From positions 166,089 to 230,088 of the forward strand of contig NZ_BFCH01000019.1 in the NCBI RefSeq assembly GCF_003112775.1: a stretch of 64,000 nt of DNA. Reading direction: 5' to 3'. The position numbers and the translations under genes are program-made. Of this stretch, positions 8,786 through 17,655 are shown piece after piece. Every line of letters begins with the position of its first letter. The first letter of the stretch is position 1. The notes beneath the pieces are model-generated. The model worked only from the letters and a program-made list of their open reading frames with translations. It was not told where the DNA came from and ran no database searches. This DNA is from Mycobacterium montefiorense (GTDB lineage: Bacteria > Actinomycetota > Actinomycetes > Mycobacteriales > Mycobacteriaceae).

Positions 8786-9585
8786 CGGACGCTGACGGCG
8801 CCGCACCGGCGGTGCTGGTCGAGCGCCGGGGCAACGTGATGGTGATAACCATCAACCGGCCCGAAGCGCGCAACGCGATCAACGCAGCCGTCAGCATCGG
8901 CGTCGGGGATGCGCTGGAAGAAGCGCAGCACGACGCCGACGTGCGGGCAGTGGTGATCACCGGCTCCGGCGACAAATCGTTTTGCGCCGGAGCCGATCTC
9001 AAGGCGATCGCTCGCCGGGAGAACTTGTATCACCCCGACCACGCCGACTGGGGCTTTGCCGGTTACGTGCGCCACTTCATCGACAAGCCCACCATCGCCG
9101 CGGTCAACGGCACCGCGCTGGGTGGCGGCACCGAGCTGGCGCTGGCCAGCGACCTGGTCGTCGCCCACGAGCTGGCCAAATTCGGTCTGCCCGAGGTCAA
9201 ACGCGGATTGATCGCCGCTGCCGGCGGTGTCTTTCGCATCGTCGATCAGCTGCCCCGCAAGGTGGCGATGGAACTGCTGTTGACCGGTGAACCGATGACG
9301 GCGTCCGACGCCTGGGAATGGGGCCTGGTCAACCAGGTCGTCAAGGAAGGCTCCGTGCTGGACGCCGCGCTGGCGATGGCGGCCCGCGTCACCGTGAACG
9401 CGCCGCTGTCGGTGCAGGCCAGCAAGCGCATCGCTACCGGCGTCGACGACGGCGTGATCACCGGCGACGAGGTGGGCTGGGAGCGCACCGTGAACGAGAT
9501 GCGCACCCTGATCAGATCCGAGGACGCCAAGGAAGGGCCATTGGCGTTCGCCGAGAAGCGGGAGCCGGTCTGGAAGGCGCGTTAG
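8782..9585 (+). CDS. enoyl-CoA hydratase/isomerase (crotonase family)
   Basis: This 267-residue crotonase hydrates 2-enoyl-CoA. It shows the two oxyanion-hole loops (KSFCAGADLKAI near 68-79 and GTALGGGTELALASD near 111-125) and a catalytic Glu in FGLPEVKRGLI. The GTG start overlaps the thiolase stop, so the two genes form one transcript. It corresponds to Rv1136. The chain-length preference is not visible. It is convergent with the flavoprotein gene that ends at 9588. Confidence 0.9.
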   Translation: MTDADGAAPAVLVERRGNVMVITINRPEARNAINAAVSIGVGDALEEAQHDADVRAVVITGSGDKSFCAGADLKAIARRENLYHPDHADWGFAGYVRHFIDKPTIAAVNGTALGGGTELALASDLVVAHELAKFGLPEVKRGLIAAAGGVFRIVDQLPRKVAMELLLTGEPMTASDAWEWGLVNQVVKEGSVLDAALAMAARVTVNAPLSVQASKRIATGVDDGVITGDEVGWERTVNEMRTLIRSEDAKEGPLAFAEKREPVWKAR

Positions 9586-9587
9586 CG

Positions 9588-10604
9588 CTAGCTCGCCAGG
9601 ATGTTGACCCCGAAGCCGAACACACCGGGTAGGCGTTCACACGCTGGCACTATCGCGGGTCGCGTCATTCGTGGCGTGCTGGCCAACACGACGGCCCGGG
9701 TCAGTAGGCGGTAATTGCGGGTAACCCGGTGCCACGCCGCCTCATATGCCGCCGGTGTGTCATTGACGATGGCGTCGAGGACCGCCCCGGCCTGTTTGAC
9801 GGCCAGGCTGACTCCTTCGCCGGTCAGCGCGTCCTCGTAGCCCGCCGCGTCGCCCACTAGCAGCACCCGGCCCGCGACGCGGCGCGAGACGACCTGCCGC
9901 AGTGGGCCGCAGCCGCGCGCGTGCCCGCGGCTCGCGCCCTCGAGGTGGCGGGCCAGCCGCGGAAACCAGCCCAGCTCGGGGCGTCCCTGAGACAGGATCG
10001 CCACGCCGACCAGATCCGGCTCGACCGGCGTCACGTACGCCTCTCCCCACCGGGACCAGTACACCTCGACGAACTCCGACCACGGCGGCACCGTGAAATG
10101 CCAACGCACGCCGTACCGTCGCGGTTTCCCGGCCGTGGCCTTGATGCCGGCGCACCGCCGTACCGTCGAGTGCAGTCCGTCGGCCCCCACCAAGAACTTC
10201 GCCCGGATGCCGGCGGCGGTCACGCCATGCGCGTCCTGCTCGACGCTGGTCACCTTGGTCCGAATCCATTCGGTGTCTTGCTCTTTGGCGCGTGCTTCTA
10301 GCGCCGCATGCAGGGTAGTCCGCCGCACACCGCGGCCCGGACCGGCGCGAAACAGGTCCTCGGCGCGGCGCTGCTCGCTGACGTACGCGATTCCGCGAAA
10401 CGGCATGCCGGCGGGGTCGACGCCGAGCGACGTCAGTTCGGCGAGGCCGCCGGGCATCAGCCCCTCGCCGCACGCCTTGTCGATCGGATCCTCGCGCGGC
10501 TCGGCCACGATCACCGACAGCCCGTGCCTGCGGGCCTGCAATGCCGTGGCGAGCCCACCCGGGCCGCCGCCGACGATCAGCAGGTCGGTGTCGTACCTGC
10601 TCAT
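9588..10604 (-). CDS. FAD-dependent oxidoreductase (geranylgeranyl-reductase-like), type III PKS operon
   Basis: This 338-residue flavoprotein has an N-terminal FAD-binding motif (LLIVGGGPGGLATALQA), the CGEGLMP element typical of the geranylgeranyl reductase/PHBH-like group, and VLLVGDAAGYEDALTGEG binding the FAD ribityl chain near the C-terminus. The ATG at 10604 overlaps the stop of the methyltransferase (ATGA). An N-terminal extension to 10691 would read back through that gene in another frame and is rejected. As third gene of a polyketide synthase/methyltransferase/flavoprotein operon it probably hydroxylates or oxidises the polyketide ring, as SrsC-type enzymes do in Streptomyces. It corresponds to Rv1138c. 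Confidence 0.85.
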   Translation of the reverse strand: MSRYDTDLLIVGGGPGGLATALQARRHGLSVIVAEPREDPIDKACGEGLMPGGLAELTSLGVDPAGMPFRGIAYVSEQRRAEDLFRAGPGRGVRRTTLHAALEARAKEQDTEWIRTKVTSVEQDAHGVTAAGIRAKFLVGADGLHSTVRRCAGIKATAGKPRRYGVRWHFTVPPWSEFVEVYWSRWGEAYVTPVEPDLVGVAILSQGRPELGWFPRLARHLEGASRGHARGCGPLRQVVSRRVAGRVLLVGDAAGYEDALTGEGVSLAVKQAGAVLDAIVNDTPAAYEAAWHRVTRNYRLLTRAVVLASTPRMTRPAIVPACERLPGVFGFGVNILAS

Positions 10605-11101
10605 GTGTAGCCCAACGCGGAGTTCTCCACCCGGATGCGCACACTGAGCAGGATCGCGTTGGCGACGGTGAACGTCGCCGCCGTCAGCCACGCCGTGTGT
10701 ACCAGCGGTAATGCGAACCCTTCAGCCACCACTGCAACATAGTTCGGGTGGTGCAGCCACCGGTAGGGCCCCCGGTTCACCAGGGGCGCTTCCGGCAACA
10801 CGATCACCCTGGTGTTCCACCGCCGGCCCAGGGTTCCGATGCACCACCAGCGCAGTACCTGACTGGCCGCCGCGATCGCCAGCATCGGCCAGCCCAGCCA
10901 CGGAATGAACGGCCGGTGCAATGCCCACGGTTCCACCACGCAGCCGACCAGTAGAGCGGTGTGAATGAGGACCATCACGATGTAGTGCGGCCGGCCAAAC
11001 TCCTTGGCGCCCTGGGTAAGAGACCATTGCGCATTCCGCTTGGACAGCACCAGCTCCGCGACGCGCTCGAGCCCGACCGCCAGAATCAGCAGGTAGTACA
11101 T
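10601..11101 (-). CDS. isoprenylcysteine carboxyl methyltransferase-family membrane protein
   Basis: This 166-residue membrane protein has about four transmembrane segments and the ICMT-type SAM-binding end (NTRVIVLPEAPLVNRGPYRW, then LHHPNYVAVVAEGFALPL). Members encoded next to type III polyketide synthases (BpsB, SrsB) methylate alkylresorcinol or alkylpyrone products, not protein cysteines. It starts 33 bases after the synthase stop and overlaps the next gene by ATGA, so it belongs to the same operon. It corresponds to Rv1139c. Methylation of the synthase product is inferred. Confidence 0.85.
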   Translation of the reverse strand: MYYLLILAVGLERVAELVLSKRNAQWSLTQGAKEFGRPHYIVMVLIHTALLVGCVVEPWALHRPFIPWLGWPMLAIAAASQVLRWWCIGTLGRRWNTRVIVLPEAPLVNRGPYRWLHHPNYVAVVAEGFALPLVHTAWLTAATFTVANAILLSVRIRVENSALGYT

Positions 11102-11134
11102 GTCACCACTATCTCGCGTATCAGGCTTCCGGGG

Positions 11135-12235
11135 CTACCAGGCCAGCAGAACGAGCTCGGCGCAGAAAGCCGGACCCATCGCGATCATGAGGCCAAGCGA
11201 ACCAGCTGATGGCGGATCCGCCAGGTTGGCCGCAAGCACGTCCAGCACCGAGACCGACGACAAGTTGCCGTTGTCGCGCAGCGAGTTTCGGGTTCGATCA
11301 AGGGCGTTGCCGGGCAGTTCCAGCACTTCTTCGACCGCTTCGATGACCGCGGGCCCACCGGGGTGGCAAACCCACGCCGAGATGTCCTGCGGTGTCAGCC
11401 CATGGTCGGCGAGGAACTTGCGGACGTCGTTACCGAGGTATTTCTGCGCGACGTTCACCACGTCGGCCGACAAGACGATCTGGAAGCCCTCACTGCCGAT
11501 TTTCCAGCCCATAACGTCTTCGGTGTCCGGATACAGCCTGCTCCGGGTGGCCAACACCCTGGGCCCCCTACTTTGGGTGTCCAGGTGGTCGGCGCCGCGC
11601 GCGATCACGGCGGCGGCGCCGTCGCCGAACAGGCTGGTGGCAACGAGATTGGCTATCGAATGGTCGTTGCGCTGGATCGTCAATGTGCACAGTTCGACGG
11701 CCAGCAACGCGGCCACCTGGTCGGGGAAGGCACGCAGATAATCGTGCATGCGGGCCACACCTGCCGCGCCTGCCACGCAGCCCAGGCCGAACATTGGGAC
11801 GCGCTTGACGTCTTCGCGCAGTCCGACCCGCCCCGCCAGTCGCGCCTCGATCGAGGGTACGGCCAGCCCGGTGACGGTCGTCGAGAAGACGATGTCGACG
11901 TCCGACGGCTTCACCTTGGCTTCGTCAAGTGCCGTGAGCAGGGCCCGCTCACCCAGATCGAGTGCTACCTCGAGGTAGGCCTCGTTTGCCTCGGTGAAGC
12001 CGCTCAGCTGCTCCATTCGATCCATCGACACCGCGAGATGGCGTTGATCGACCCCGCTGGTCATGGCAAAGCGCCGAAAATGTTCGCCAAGGACGCCGCT
12101 TAACCTGTCGATGAGCGCGTCTTGCCGGTGATAGTTCTGCGGGAACTCCACGGCAACCGCTGCTACTGACGGATCCGCACTGGCCACGGTTTGCAACGCC
12201 AGGCGTGCGGAATTACCCCCTCTGATGTCCTCCAT
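11135..12235 (-). CDS. type III polyketide synthase (chalcone/alkylpyrone synthase family)
   Basis: This 366-residue synthase extends a fatty acyl-CoA starter with malonyl-type units to make alkylpyrones, alkylresorcinols or related rings. The Cys-His-Asn triad is complete: Cys153 in FGLGCVAGA, His291 in VCHPGGPAV and Asn324 in DNGNLSS. It heads an operon with a membrane methyltransferase and a flavoprotein, the same three activities as srsABC of Streptomyces. Mycobacteria are reported to make polyketide quinones that carry electrons under low oxygen using type III synthases; this operon is a candidate for that pathway. Starter length and ring type cannot be read from sequence. Confidence 0.92.
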   Translation of the reverse strand: MEDIRGGNSARLALQTVASADPSVAAVAVEFPQNYHRQDALIDRLSGVLGEHFRRFAMTSGVDQRHLAVSMDRMEQLSGFTEANEAYLEVALDLGERALLTALDEAKVKPSDVDIVFSTTVTGLAVPSIEARLAGRVGLREDVKRVPMFGLGCVAGAAGVARMHDYLRAFPDQVAALLAVELCTLTIQRNDHSIANLVATSLFGDGAAAVIARGADHLDTQSRGPRVLATRSRLYPDTEDVMGWKIGSEGFQIVLSADVVNVAQKYLGNDVRKFLADHGLTPQDISAWVCHPGGPAVIEAVEEVLELPGNALDRTRNSLRDNGNLSSVSVLDVLAANLADPPSAGSLGLMIAMGPAFCAELVLLAW

Positions 12236-12317
12236 GCTTTTAGTTACGGTGCCCTAACTCGATTGGTTCAACGCCGTTCTGGTTTAGACGCGCCCCTTGC
12301 GGGATAGGGTCAGGGGT

Positions 12318-13292
12318 ATGCGAATTCTGGTCACCGGTGCCAGTGGCTATGTGGGATCGCGTCTGGTCACGGCGTTGCTTGCGAACCAACACCAGGTGGT
12401 AGCCGCCACCCGAAACCCCGAGCGGCTCAAGCGCTTCGGTTGGTTTGACCACGTCGCACCGGTCGAACTCGATGCCTGTGACCCCGTGTCGGCGCAGGCG
12501 GCGATGGACGCCGCGGGCCCGGTTGACGTGGTCTATTACCTGGTGCACGCGATCGGGCAGCCCGACTTTCGCGACGCCGACCAGGCCTCGGCCGCCAACG
12601 TCGCGGCCGCCGCCAGGGATGCCGGGGTGCGGCGCATCGTCTACCTGGGCGGCTTCGTGCCCGCGGGTGGGGAGTTGTCCGACCATCTGGCCAGCCGGGC
12701 CGAGGTGGCCGAGGCCCTGACGATCCCCGACGGACCGGAACTGGTGTGGCTGGGGGCGGCGGTGATCATCGGCGCCGGGTCCACATCCTTCGAGATGATG
12801 CGCTACGTCGGCGACCGTTTCCCGCTGATCCCGGCTCCGAGCTGGATGGACAATCCGATCGATCCGATCTCCATTCGCGACGTGCTGCACTACCTGCTCG
12901 CGGTGGCGAACCCCGGGCGGGTGCCCGCGGGCGCCTATGACATCTGCGGCCCGGACACCACGTCCTACCGGGACCTGCTCAAGACGTATGCGCGCGTCTC
13001 GGGCAGGTGGCACGCCGCATTGCCGGTCGGCAGAGTCGACACGTCGCTGGCGTCGCTGGTCACCGGGCTCGCGCTGCCGGTGCCCATGGGATTGGCCGGC
13101 GATCTGGTGGAGTCGCTGGATCACCCGATGGTGGCCTCTGCCAGCGGCCTACGTGGTCGGGTACCCGACCCGCGCGGCGGCCTGCTGAGCGTCGAGGACG
13201 CCATCTGCCGGGCATTGACGTCGAACGGCAGCCCCCGGCCCGTCAATGCGCTGGCCGATCCGCATCATCTCGCCGATACCGATCCCGGATAG
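12318..13292 (+). pseudogene. NAD(P)-binding epimerase-like protein, truncated by an in-frame TAG
   Basis: The N-terminal Rossmann fold is clear (ILVTGASGYVGSRLV), with VVYYLVHAIG and IVYLGGF, as in atypical SDR/NmrA-like proteins. As read, the protein is 324 residues and ends at the TAG at 13290-13292. The same frame then continues without a stop to 13460 (AGGDALHIRRLARMITPP and so on), ending by ATGA overlap with the CPBP gene at 13457. The related gene at 14189-15532 has DPDWAGE where this one has DPG-stop-AGG, so TAG most simply replaced a Trp TGG. About 55 C-terminal residues are lost. The Rossmann core is intact, so the short form could still fold. Function is unknown. Confidence 0.75.
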
Positions 13293-13456
13293 GCCGGCGG
13301 GGACGCCCTGCACATCCGGCGGCTTGCCAGGATGATCACCCCGCCGATCGCACGACCCACCCTGAAGCTGGTCAACATGGTTCCCGGCCCGGTCGCCGGA
13401 GCGCTGCGAACCGGCCTCGACATCGTGCTCACCCTCACTCCGAAGGTACGTCCGGC

Positions 13457-14179
13457 ATGAGCCAAGCCACCCGCCCGTACCACACCAGCGTGTACTCCGA
13501 ACTGCGTCGGGCCGTCACCAATTTTGCTGTGCCACACCATGAACCGCCCTCGGTGGTGCGACGACGCCGCGTCGTCGTCACTCTTACAGTGGTGATCGGC
13601 GCTGCGGTGCTTGGCTTTTCGTTGCGGCGTGCGCCCGGCGATTCCAACTTCTATTGGCTGACCCTGGCGTTGGCCGCCGTCTGGCTCGCGGGTGCATTCC
13701 TGTCCGGGCCGCTGCATCTGGGCGGTATCAACTGGCGCGGCCGCAATCAGCGCCCGGTGATCAGCGGCACGGCCATCGGCCTGCTGCTCGGTGGTATTTT
13801 CGTGCTCGGCGGCCTGGCTGCCCGCGAGATCCCGGCCGTTGCGTCCTTGGTCGCCCGGGTGCTGCAGTACGCGCATCAGGGATCGTTTTGGCTGGTCGTG
13901 GTGATTACCCTGATTAACGGTGTCGCCGAGGAGGTGTTCTTCCGCGGAGCGTTGTACACCGCGTTGGGTCGCCTTGCGCCAGTGGCGATTTCAACCTTGC
14001 TGTACCTGTGCGTGACGTTGGCCAGCGGCAACCCGATGCTCGGCTTTGCCGCAGTCATCCTCGGCACTGTGTGCGCGCTGGAGCGCCGGGCCAGCGGCGG
14101 GATCCTGGCTCCGATGCTGACCCACTTTTTCTGGGGCCTGATCATGGTGCTGGTGCTGCCGCCGATGTTCGGCGTCTAG
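13457..14179 (+). CDS. CPBP-family intramembrane protease-like protein
   Basis: This 240-residue protein has six or so hydrophobic segments and the Abi/CPBP motif 1, EEVFFRG, with the paired Glu at 158-159 and Arg at 163. A later motif has His223 in PMLTHFFW. I do not see the usual second-motif His in LYLCVTLASGN, so catalytic competence is uncertain. The ATG at 13457 overlaps the end of the read-through frame of the preceding dehydrogenase, which suggests the two were once translationally coupled. CPBP proteins are membrane metalloproteases of the Rce1 type; the substrate here is unknown. Confidence 0.82.
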   Translation: MSQATRPYHTSVYSELRRAVTNFAVPHHEPPSVVRRRRVVVTLTVVIGAAVLGFSLRRAPGDSNFYWLTLALAAVWLAGAFLSGPLHLGGINWRGRNQRPVISGTAIGLLLGGIFVLGGLAAREIPAVASLVARVLQYAHQGSFWLVVVITLINGVAEEVFFRGALYTALGRLAPVAISTLLYLCVTLASGNPMLGFAAVILGTVCALERRASGGILAPMLTHFFWGLIMVLVLPPMFGV

Positions 14180-14188
14180 ACACGCCGG

Positions 14189-15532
14189 CTACTCGCGGGT
14201 GCCAATCACGTTGCGGGCCAGCGCGGCCAGTGCGCTGATGTGCAGCGGCCGCGCCAAGAACCAGTACAGGCGCCCCCGCAGTCCAGCCGGCACAAAGATC
14301 GCCCGCTGTGTGTACCTGCTGCCGCCGTCTTGCGGCGTGACCGTCATTTCCAGCCACGCCGTTCCCCGGGTGCGTCTGCGGGAACACAGTCGCAGCGTCG
14401 TACCGGGCTTGCACTCCGCCACCTGCCAACGTGCGTCGTTGTTGGCGGCGTTGTACGCGGCCGCCCATACTTGTTCGGGGCCTGCGGTTGTCGACGCAAT
14501 CCGCAGGTCGGTGTAGACGACTTCGCCCGCCCAGTCCGGGTCGCTGGGCAGCGGTTCTGCCGGTTCCCGCTGCGGCGAGGGCCGGCCGGCGTCCGGCAGT
14601 CCCTGCGCCCCCCGGTTGAGCGCCAGCGACACGGCGCGGCGGTAGGGGGTGAGCCCGCCCGGCGGCGGGTCGATGATGGTATTGATGTCCGAATTACCCA
14701 TCACCGCATCGCATTCCAGCGATTCGATCAGCGGGCGCGCTAAGCCGGATGGAATCGGGGTCACTGTCCCCACCCACAGGCTGGCGATCGACGGTGTCAG
14801 AAACGGCAGCACGAAGATGTAGCGCCGATGCAAGCCGGCGACGTCGGCGTAGACCCGCATCATGTCGCCGTACTCCAGCACGTCGGGTCCGCCGATATCC
14901 CAGGTGCGCGCTCGCTGTGTGCCGGGTACCTCAGCCGATGCCGCGGCGACCAGGTAGTGCAGCGCGTCGCGAACCGCGATGGGCTGGATCCGGTTGTGTA
15001 CCCACTTCGGTGTAGTCATCACCGGTAGCCGCTCGGTGAGGTGCCGGATCATCTCGAACGACGCCGACCCCGAGCCGATCACCACACCGGCCTGCAGCAC
15101 CACCGTCTCGATTCCCGAATCGATCAGCGCTTCACCCACGGCCCGGCGCGACTCGAGGTGTGGCGAGAGCCCGCTGCCTTCGGGATGCAACCCGGACAGG
15201 TACACCACCCGCCGCACGCCGGTGCGACGCGCGGCGGTCACGACGTTGCGGACCGAGCGACTCTCCTCGGCGGCGAAATCCTTCGACGTCCCCATCGAGT
15301 GGACCAGGTAGTAGACGACGTCCATGTGAGCGAATGCTGCGATCAGCGAGTCAACGTCGGCCAGGTCGCCGCGCGCCACCTCGACCCGCTCGCGCCATGG
15401 TACGTCGGCCAACTTGCCCGGGTTTCGCGCCAGGGCGCGCACGCGGTGACCTTCGTCGAGCAAGCGCGGCACCAATCGAGCACCGATGTAGCCGGTCGCA
15501 CCGGTCACCAGACAGCGCAGTTGTCCCACCAT
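14189..15532 (-). CDS. NAD(P)-binding SDR-type protein with C-terminal DUF2867-like domain
   Basis: This 447-residue protein has an N-terminal Rossmann domain (CLVTGATGYIGARLV, VVYYLVHSMG, VVYLSGLHPEG) and, after the conserved DPDWAGE junction near residue 330, a second domain resembling DUF2867 (SRFT/polyketide cyclase-like) that ends in WFLARPLHISALA. It is a paralogue of the 12318-13292 gene, arranged tail-to-tail with the CPBP gene in between. No substrate can be named. An inverted repeat lies about 20 bases upstream of the start. Confidence 0.82.
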   Translation of the reverse strand: MVGQLRCLVTGATGYIGARLVPRLLDEGHRVRALARNPGKLADVPWRERVEVARGDLADVDSLIAAFAHMDVVYYLVHSMGTSKDFAAEESRSVRNVVTAARRTGVRRVVYLSGLHPEGSGLSPHLESRRAVGEALIDSGIETVVLQAGVVIGSGSASFEMIRHLTERLPVMTTPKWVHNRIQPIAVRDALHYLVAAASAEVPGTQRARTWDIGGPDVLEYGDMMRVYADVAGLHRRYIFVLPFLTPSIASLWVGTVTPIPSGLARPLIESLECDAVMGNSDINTIIDPPPGGLTPYRRAVSLALNRGAQGLPDAGRPSPQREPAEPLPSDPDWAGEVVYTDLRIASTTAGPEQVWAAAYNAANNDARWQVAECKPGTTLRLCSRRRTRGTAWLEMTVTPQDGGSRYTQRAIFVPAGLRGRLYWFLARPLHISALAALARNVIGTRE

Positions 15533-15550
15533 TGATTCCCTCTCTGCATG

Positions 15551-15568
15551 TCAGTTATTCGCAACTGA
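15551..15568. promoter_or_regulatory. candidate operator upstream of the SDR gene
   Basis: TCAGTT and AACTGA form a perfect inverted repeat with a 6-base spacer, flanked on both sides by TGCA. It lies 19 bases upstream of the ATG at 15532 in the 75-base gap between two minus-strand genes. The size suits a dimeric regulator, but no regulator gene is adjacent. Confidence 0.3.
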
Positions 15569-15607
15569 TGCAAAGAAGGATTGCCGGTTCGGTGGCCGCT
15601 AACCGTA

Positions 15608-16414
15608 TTAGCGGTCGGTGAAGTTCGGCGTGCGGTGCTGTTGGAATGCCGTTGCGCCCTCGGCGAAGTCGTGCGATCTCAACAGCGCGGCCTGGCCGTG
15701 GAATTCGCGCTCCAGGGCCGCGTCCAATTCGGTCAATGTGGCCGCGTTGATCGAGTCCTTGGTCTTGGCGTAGGCCACGGCGGGACCCGCCAACAACGCC
15801 GAGATCACCTTGTCGACCTCCGCGTCGAACTCCTCGGCCGGGTAGACCGCGCTGACCAGGCCCGCGGACAACGCCTCGGCGGCCGGCAACCGCTCCGCCA
15901 GGAGTGCCATCCGCATGGCGCGGATCCGGCCGATCGCCGCGGCGACCAACGCCGAGGCGCCGCCGTCGGGCATCAATCCGATCTTGGTGAAGGCAAGCAT
16001 GAAAAATGCTTTGTCAGAAGCCAATACAACGTCACATGCCAGCGCCAGGGAAACACCGACGCCTGCCGCGGGCCCCTGCACAATCGCGACGACCGGGCGC
16101 GGCGATGCGGTGATCGCCCGGATGGCGCGGTTGACCTCCGCGATGATCTCGGTGCCCGGCCCGCCGTTGGCGAGGTCGTCAGCACTCATGCCCGCACCCG
16201 AGCAGAAGCCGCGACCCGCGCCGCCCAAGCGCACCACTTTGACGCGCGGATCGGTGGCCGCGCTTTCCATCGCGTCGGCGATCCCGGTCAGCACCGGCGC
16301 GGTCACCGAGTTCAGGCTGTCCGGCCGGTCGATGGTCACCGCCAGCACACCGTCGGAAAGCGTGACGTCAAGACCTGCCACGGATGTCTGTGTGTCGAGC
16401 GCGGATTCCGGCAT
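15608..16414 (-). CDS. echA10: enoyl-CoA hydratase/isomerase EchA10-like
   Basis: This 268-residue crotonase corresponds to Rv1142c. Oxyanion loops are RGFCSGAGMSADDL and VQGPAAGVGVSLALACD. The usual hydratase Glu of the PE motif is replaced (FTKIGLMPDGG), leaving an Asp in the PDGG segment. That pattern is typical of PaaG-like enoyl-CoA isomerases, so isomerase activity may be likelier than simple hydration. I chose the ATG at 16414; the longer frame to 16759 overlaps the divergent racemase gene. Confidence 0.85.
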   Translation of the reverse strand: MPESALDTQTSVAGLDVTLSDGVLAVTIDRPDSLNSVTAPVLTGIADAMESAATDPRVKVVRLGGAGRGFCSGAGMSADDLANGGPGTEIIAEVNRAIRAITASPRPVVAIVQGPAAGVGVSLALACDVVLASDKAFFMLAFTKIGLMPDGGASALVAAAIGRIRAMRMALLAERLPAAEALSAGLVSAVYPAEEFDAEVDKVISALLAGPAVAYAKTKDSINAATLTELDAALEREFHGQAALLRSHDFAEGATAFQQHRTPNFTDR

Positions 16415-16529
16415 GGGGCCCACCCTAACCACCGGGTAAGCGACCGGGGTGCGCGGCCGTCGAGCGCGGCTGCGAAGATGCCAACGACCGGGTTGACGCG
16501 CGTCAGAGCAGACGAAAGGTCGGTGGATC

Positions 16530-17612
16530 ATGGCGGGACCGCTGGGTGGATTACGGGTAGTGGAGCTGGCCGGCATCGGGCCGGGCCCCCATGCCGCAAT
16601 GATTCTGGGAGATCTGGGTGCCGACGTGGTGCGCATCGATCGCCCGTCGTCCGGCCCCGGTGGTGTCGCCAAGGACGCCATGATGCGCAACCGGCGGGTG
16701 GTGACCGCCGATCTCAAGTCCGACGAAGGGCGCGAGACCGTCCTCAAACTGATCGCCAAGGCCGACGTGCTGATCGAGGGCTACCGCCCCGGCGTCACCG
16801 AGCGACTCGGTCTGGGTCCGCAGGACTGCGCGAAGGTGAACGAGGGGCTGGTCTACGCCCGGATGACCGGCTGGGGTCAGACCGGACCGCGCAGCCAGCA
16901 GGCGGGCCACGACATCAACTACATCTCGCTGAACGGCATCTTGCACTCCATCGGCCGGGTGAACGAACGGCCAGTCCCACCGCTGAACCTCGTCGGTGAC
17001 TTCGGCGGCGGTTCGATGTTCCTGTTGCTTGGCATCCTGTCCGCGCTGTGGGAGCGGCAGAGCTCCGGTAAGGGTCAGGTCGTTGATGCCGCAATGGTGG
17101 ACGGCTCCAGCGTGCTGGTCCAGATGATGTGGCAGATGCGCGCCTCGGGGATGTGGACCGACGCGCGCGGTACCAACCTGCTCGACGGCGGCGCTCCCTA
17201 CTACGACAGCTACGAATGCGCCGACGGCCGCTATGTGGCGGTCGGGGCCATCGAGCCGCAGTTCTACGCGGCCATGCTGACCGGGCTGGGCCTGGAAGGC
17301 GCCGATTTGCCCGGGCAGAACGACGTCAGCCGCTGGACCGAACTGAGAGCGGTGCTCACCGAAAAGTTCGCCAGTCAAGACCGCGACCACTGGGCCAAGG
17401 TGTTCGCCGAGTCCGATGCGTGCGTGACGCCGATCCTCGCGTTCGGCGAGGTGCAGACCGAGCCGCACATCACCGAGCGCAACACCTTCTACGAGGTCAA
17501 CGGCGGTCTACAACCGCTTCCGGCGCCGCGGTTCTCCCGCACCGCGCCGGGCACACCGCGCCCCGCGGCGCCGGTGACCGACGTCGCGGCTGTGCTCAAC
17601 GACTGGGTATAG
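16530..17612 (+). CDS. mcr: alpha-methylacyl-CoA racemase
   Basis: This 360-residue class III CoA-transferase-fold enzyme interconverts (2R)- and (2S)-methylacyl-CoA, needed to degrade methyl-branched fatty acids and sterol side chains. Its length equals the well-studied M. tuberculosis MCR, and the catalytic residues are present: His127 in QAGHDIN, Asp157 in VGDFGGG and Glu242 in GAIEPQFY (126, 156 and 241 in the literature numbering). It is divergent from echA10 and followed 43 bases later by a short-chain dehydrogenase in the same direction, forming a small branched-acyl-CoA beta-oxidation set. Confidence 0.94.
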   Translation: MAGPLGGLRVVELAGIGPGPHAAMILGDLGADVVRIDRPSSGPGGVAKDAMMRNRRVVTADLKSDEGRETVLKLIAKADVLIEGYRPGVTERLGLGPQDCAKVNEGLVYARMTGWGQTGPRSQQAGHDINYISLNGILHSIGRVNERPVPPLNLVGDFGGGSMFLLLGILSALWERQSSGKGQVVDAAMVDGSSVLVQMMWQMRASGMWTDARGTNLLDGGAPYYDSYECADGRYVAVGAIEPQFYAAMLTGLGLEGADLPGQNDVSRWTELRAVLTEKFASQDRDHWAKVFAESDACVTPILAFGEVQTEPHITERNTFYEVNGGLQPLPAPRFSRTAPGTPRPAAPVTDVAAVLNDWV

Positions 17613-17655
17613 TCCCCAACCAACAAGTTGGTCGGCAAGACTCGAAAGGACTCGC

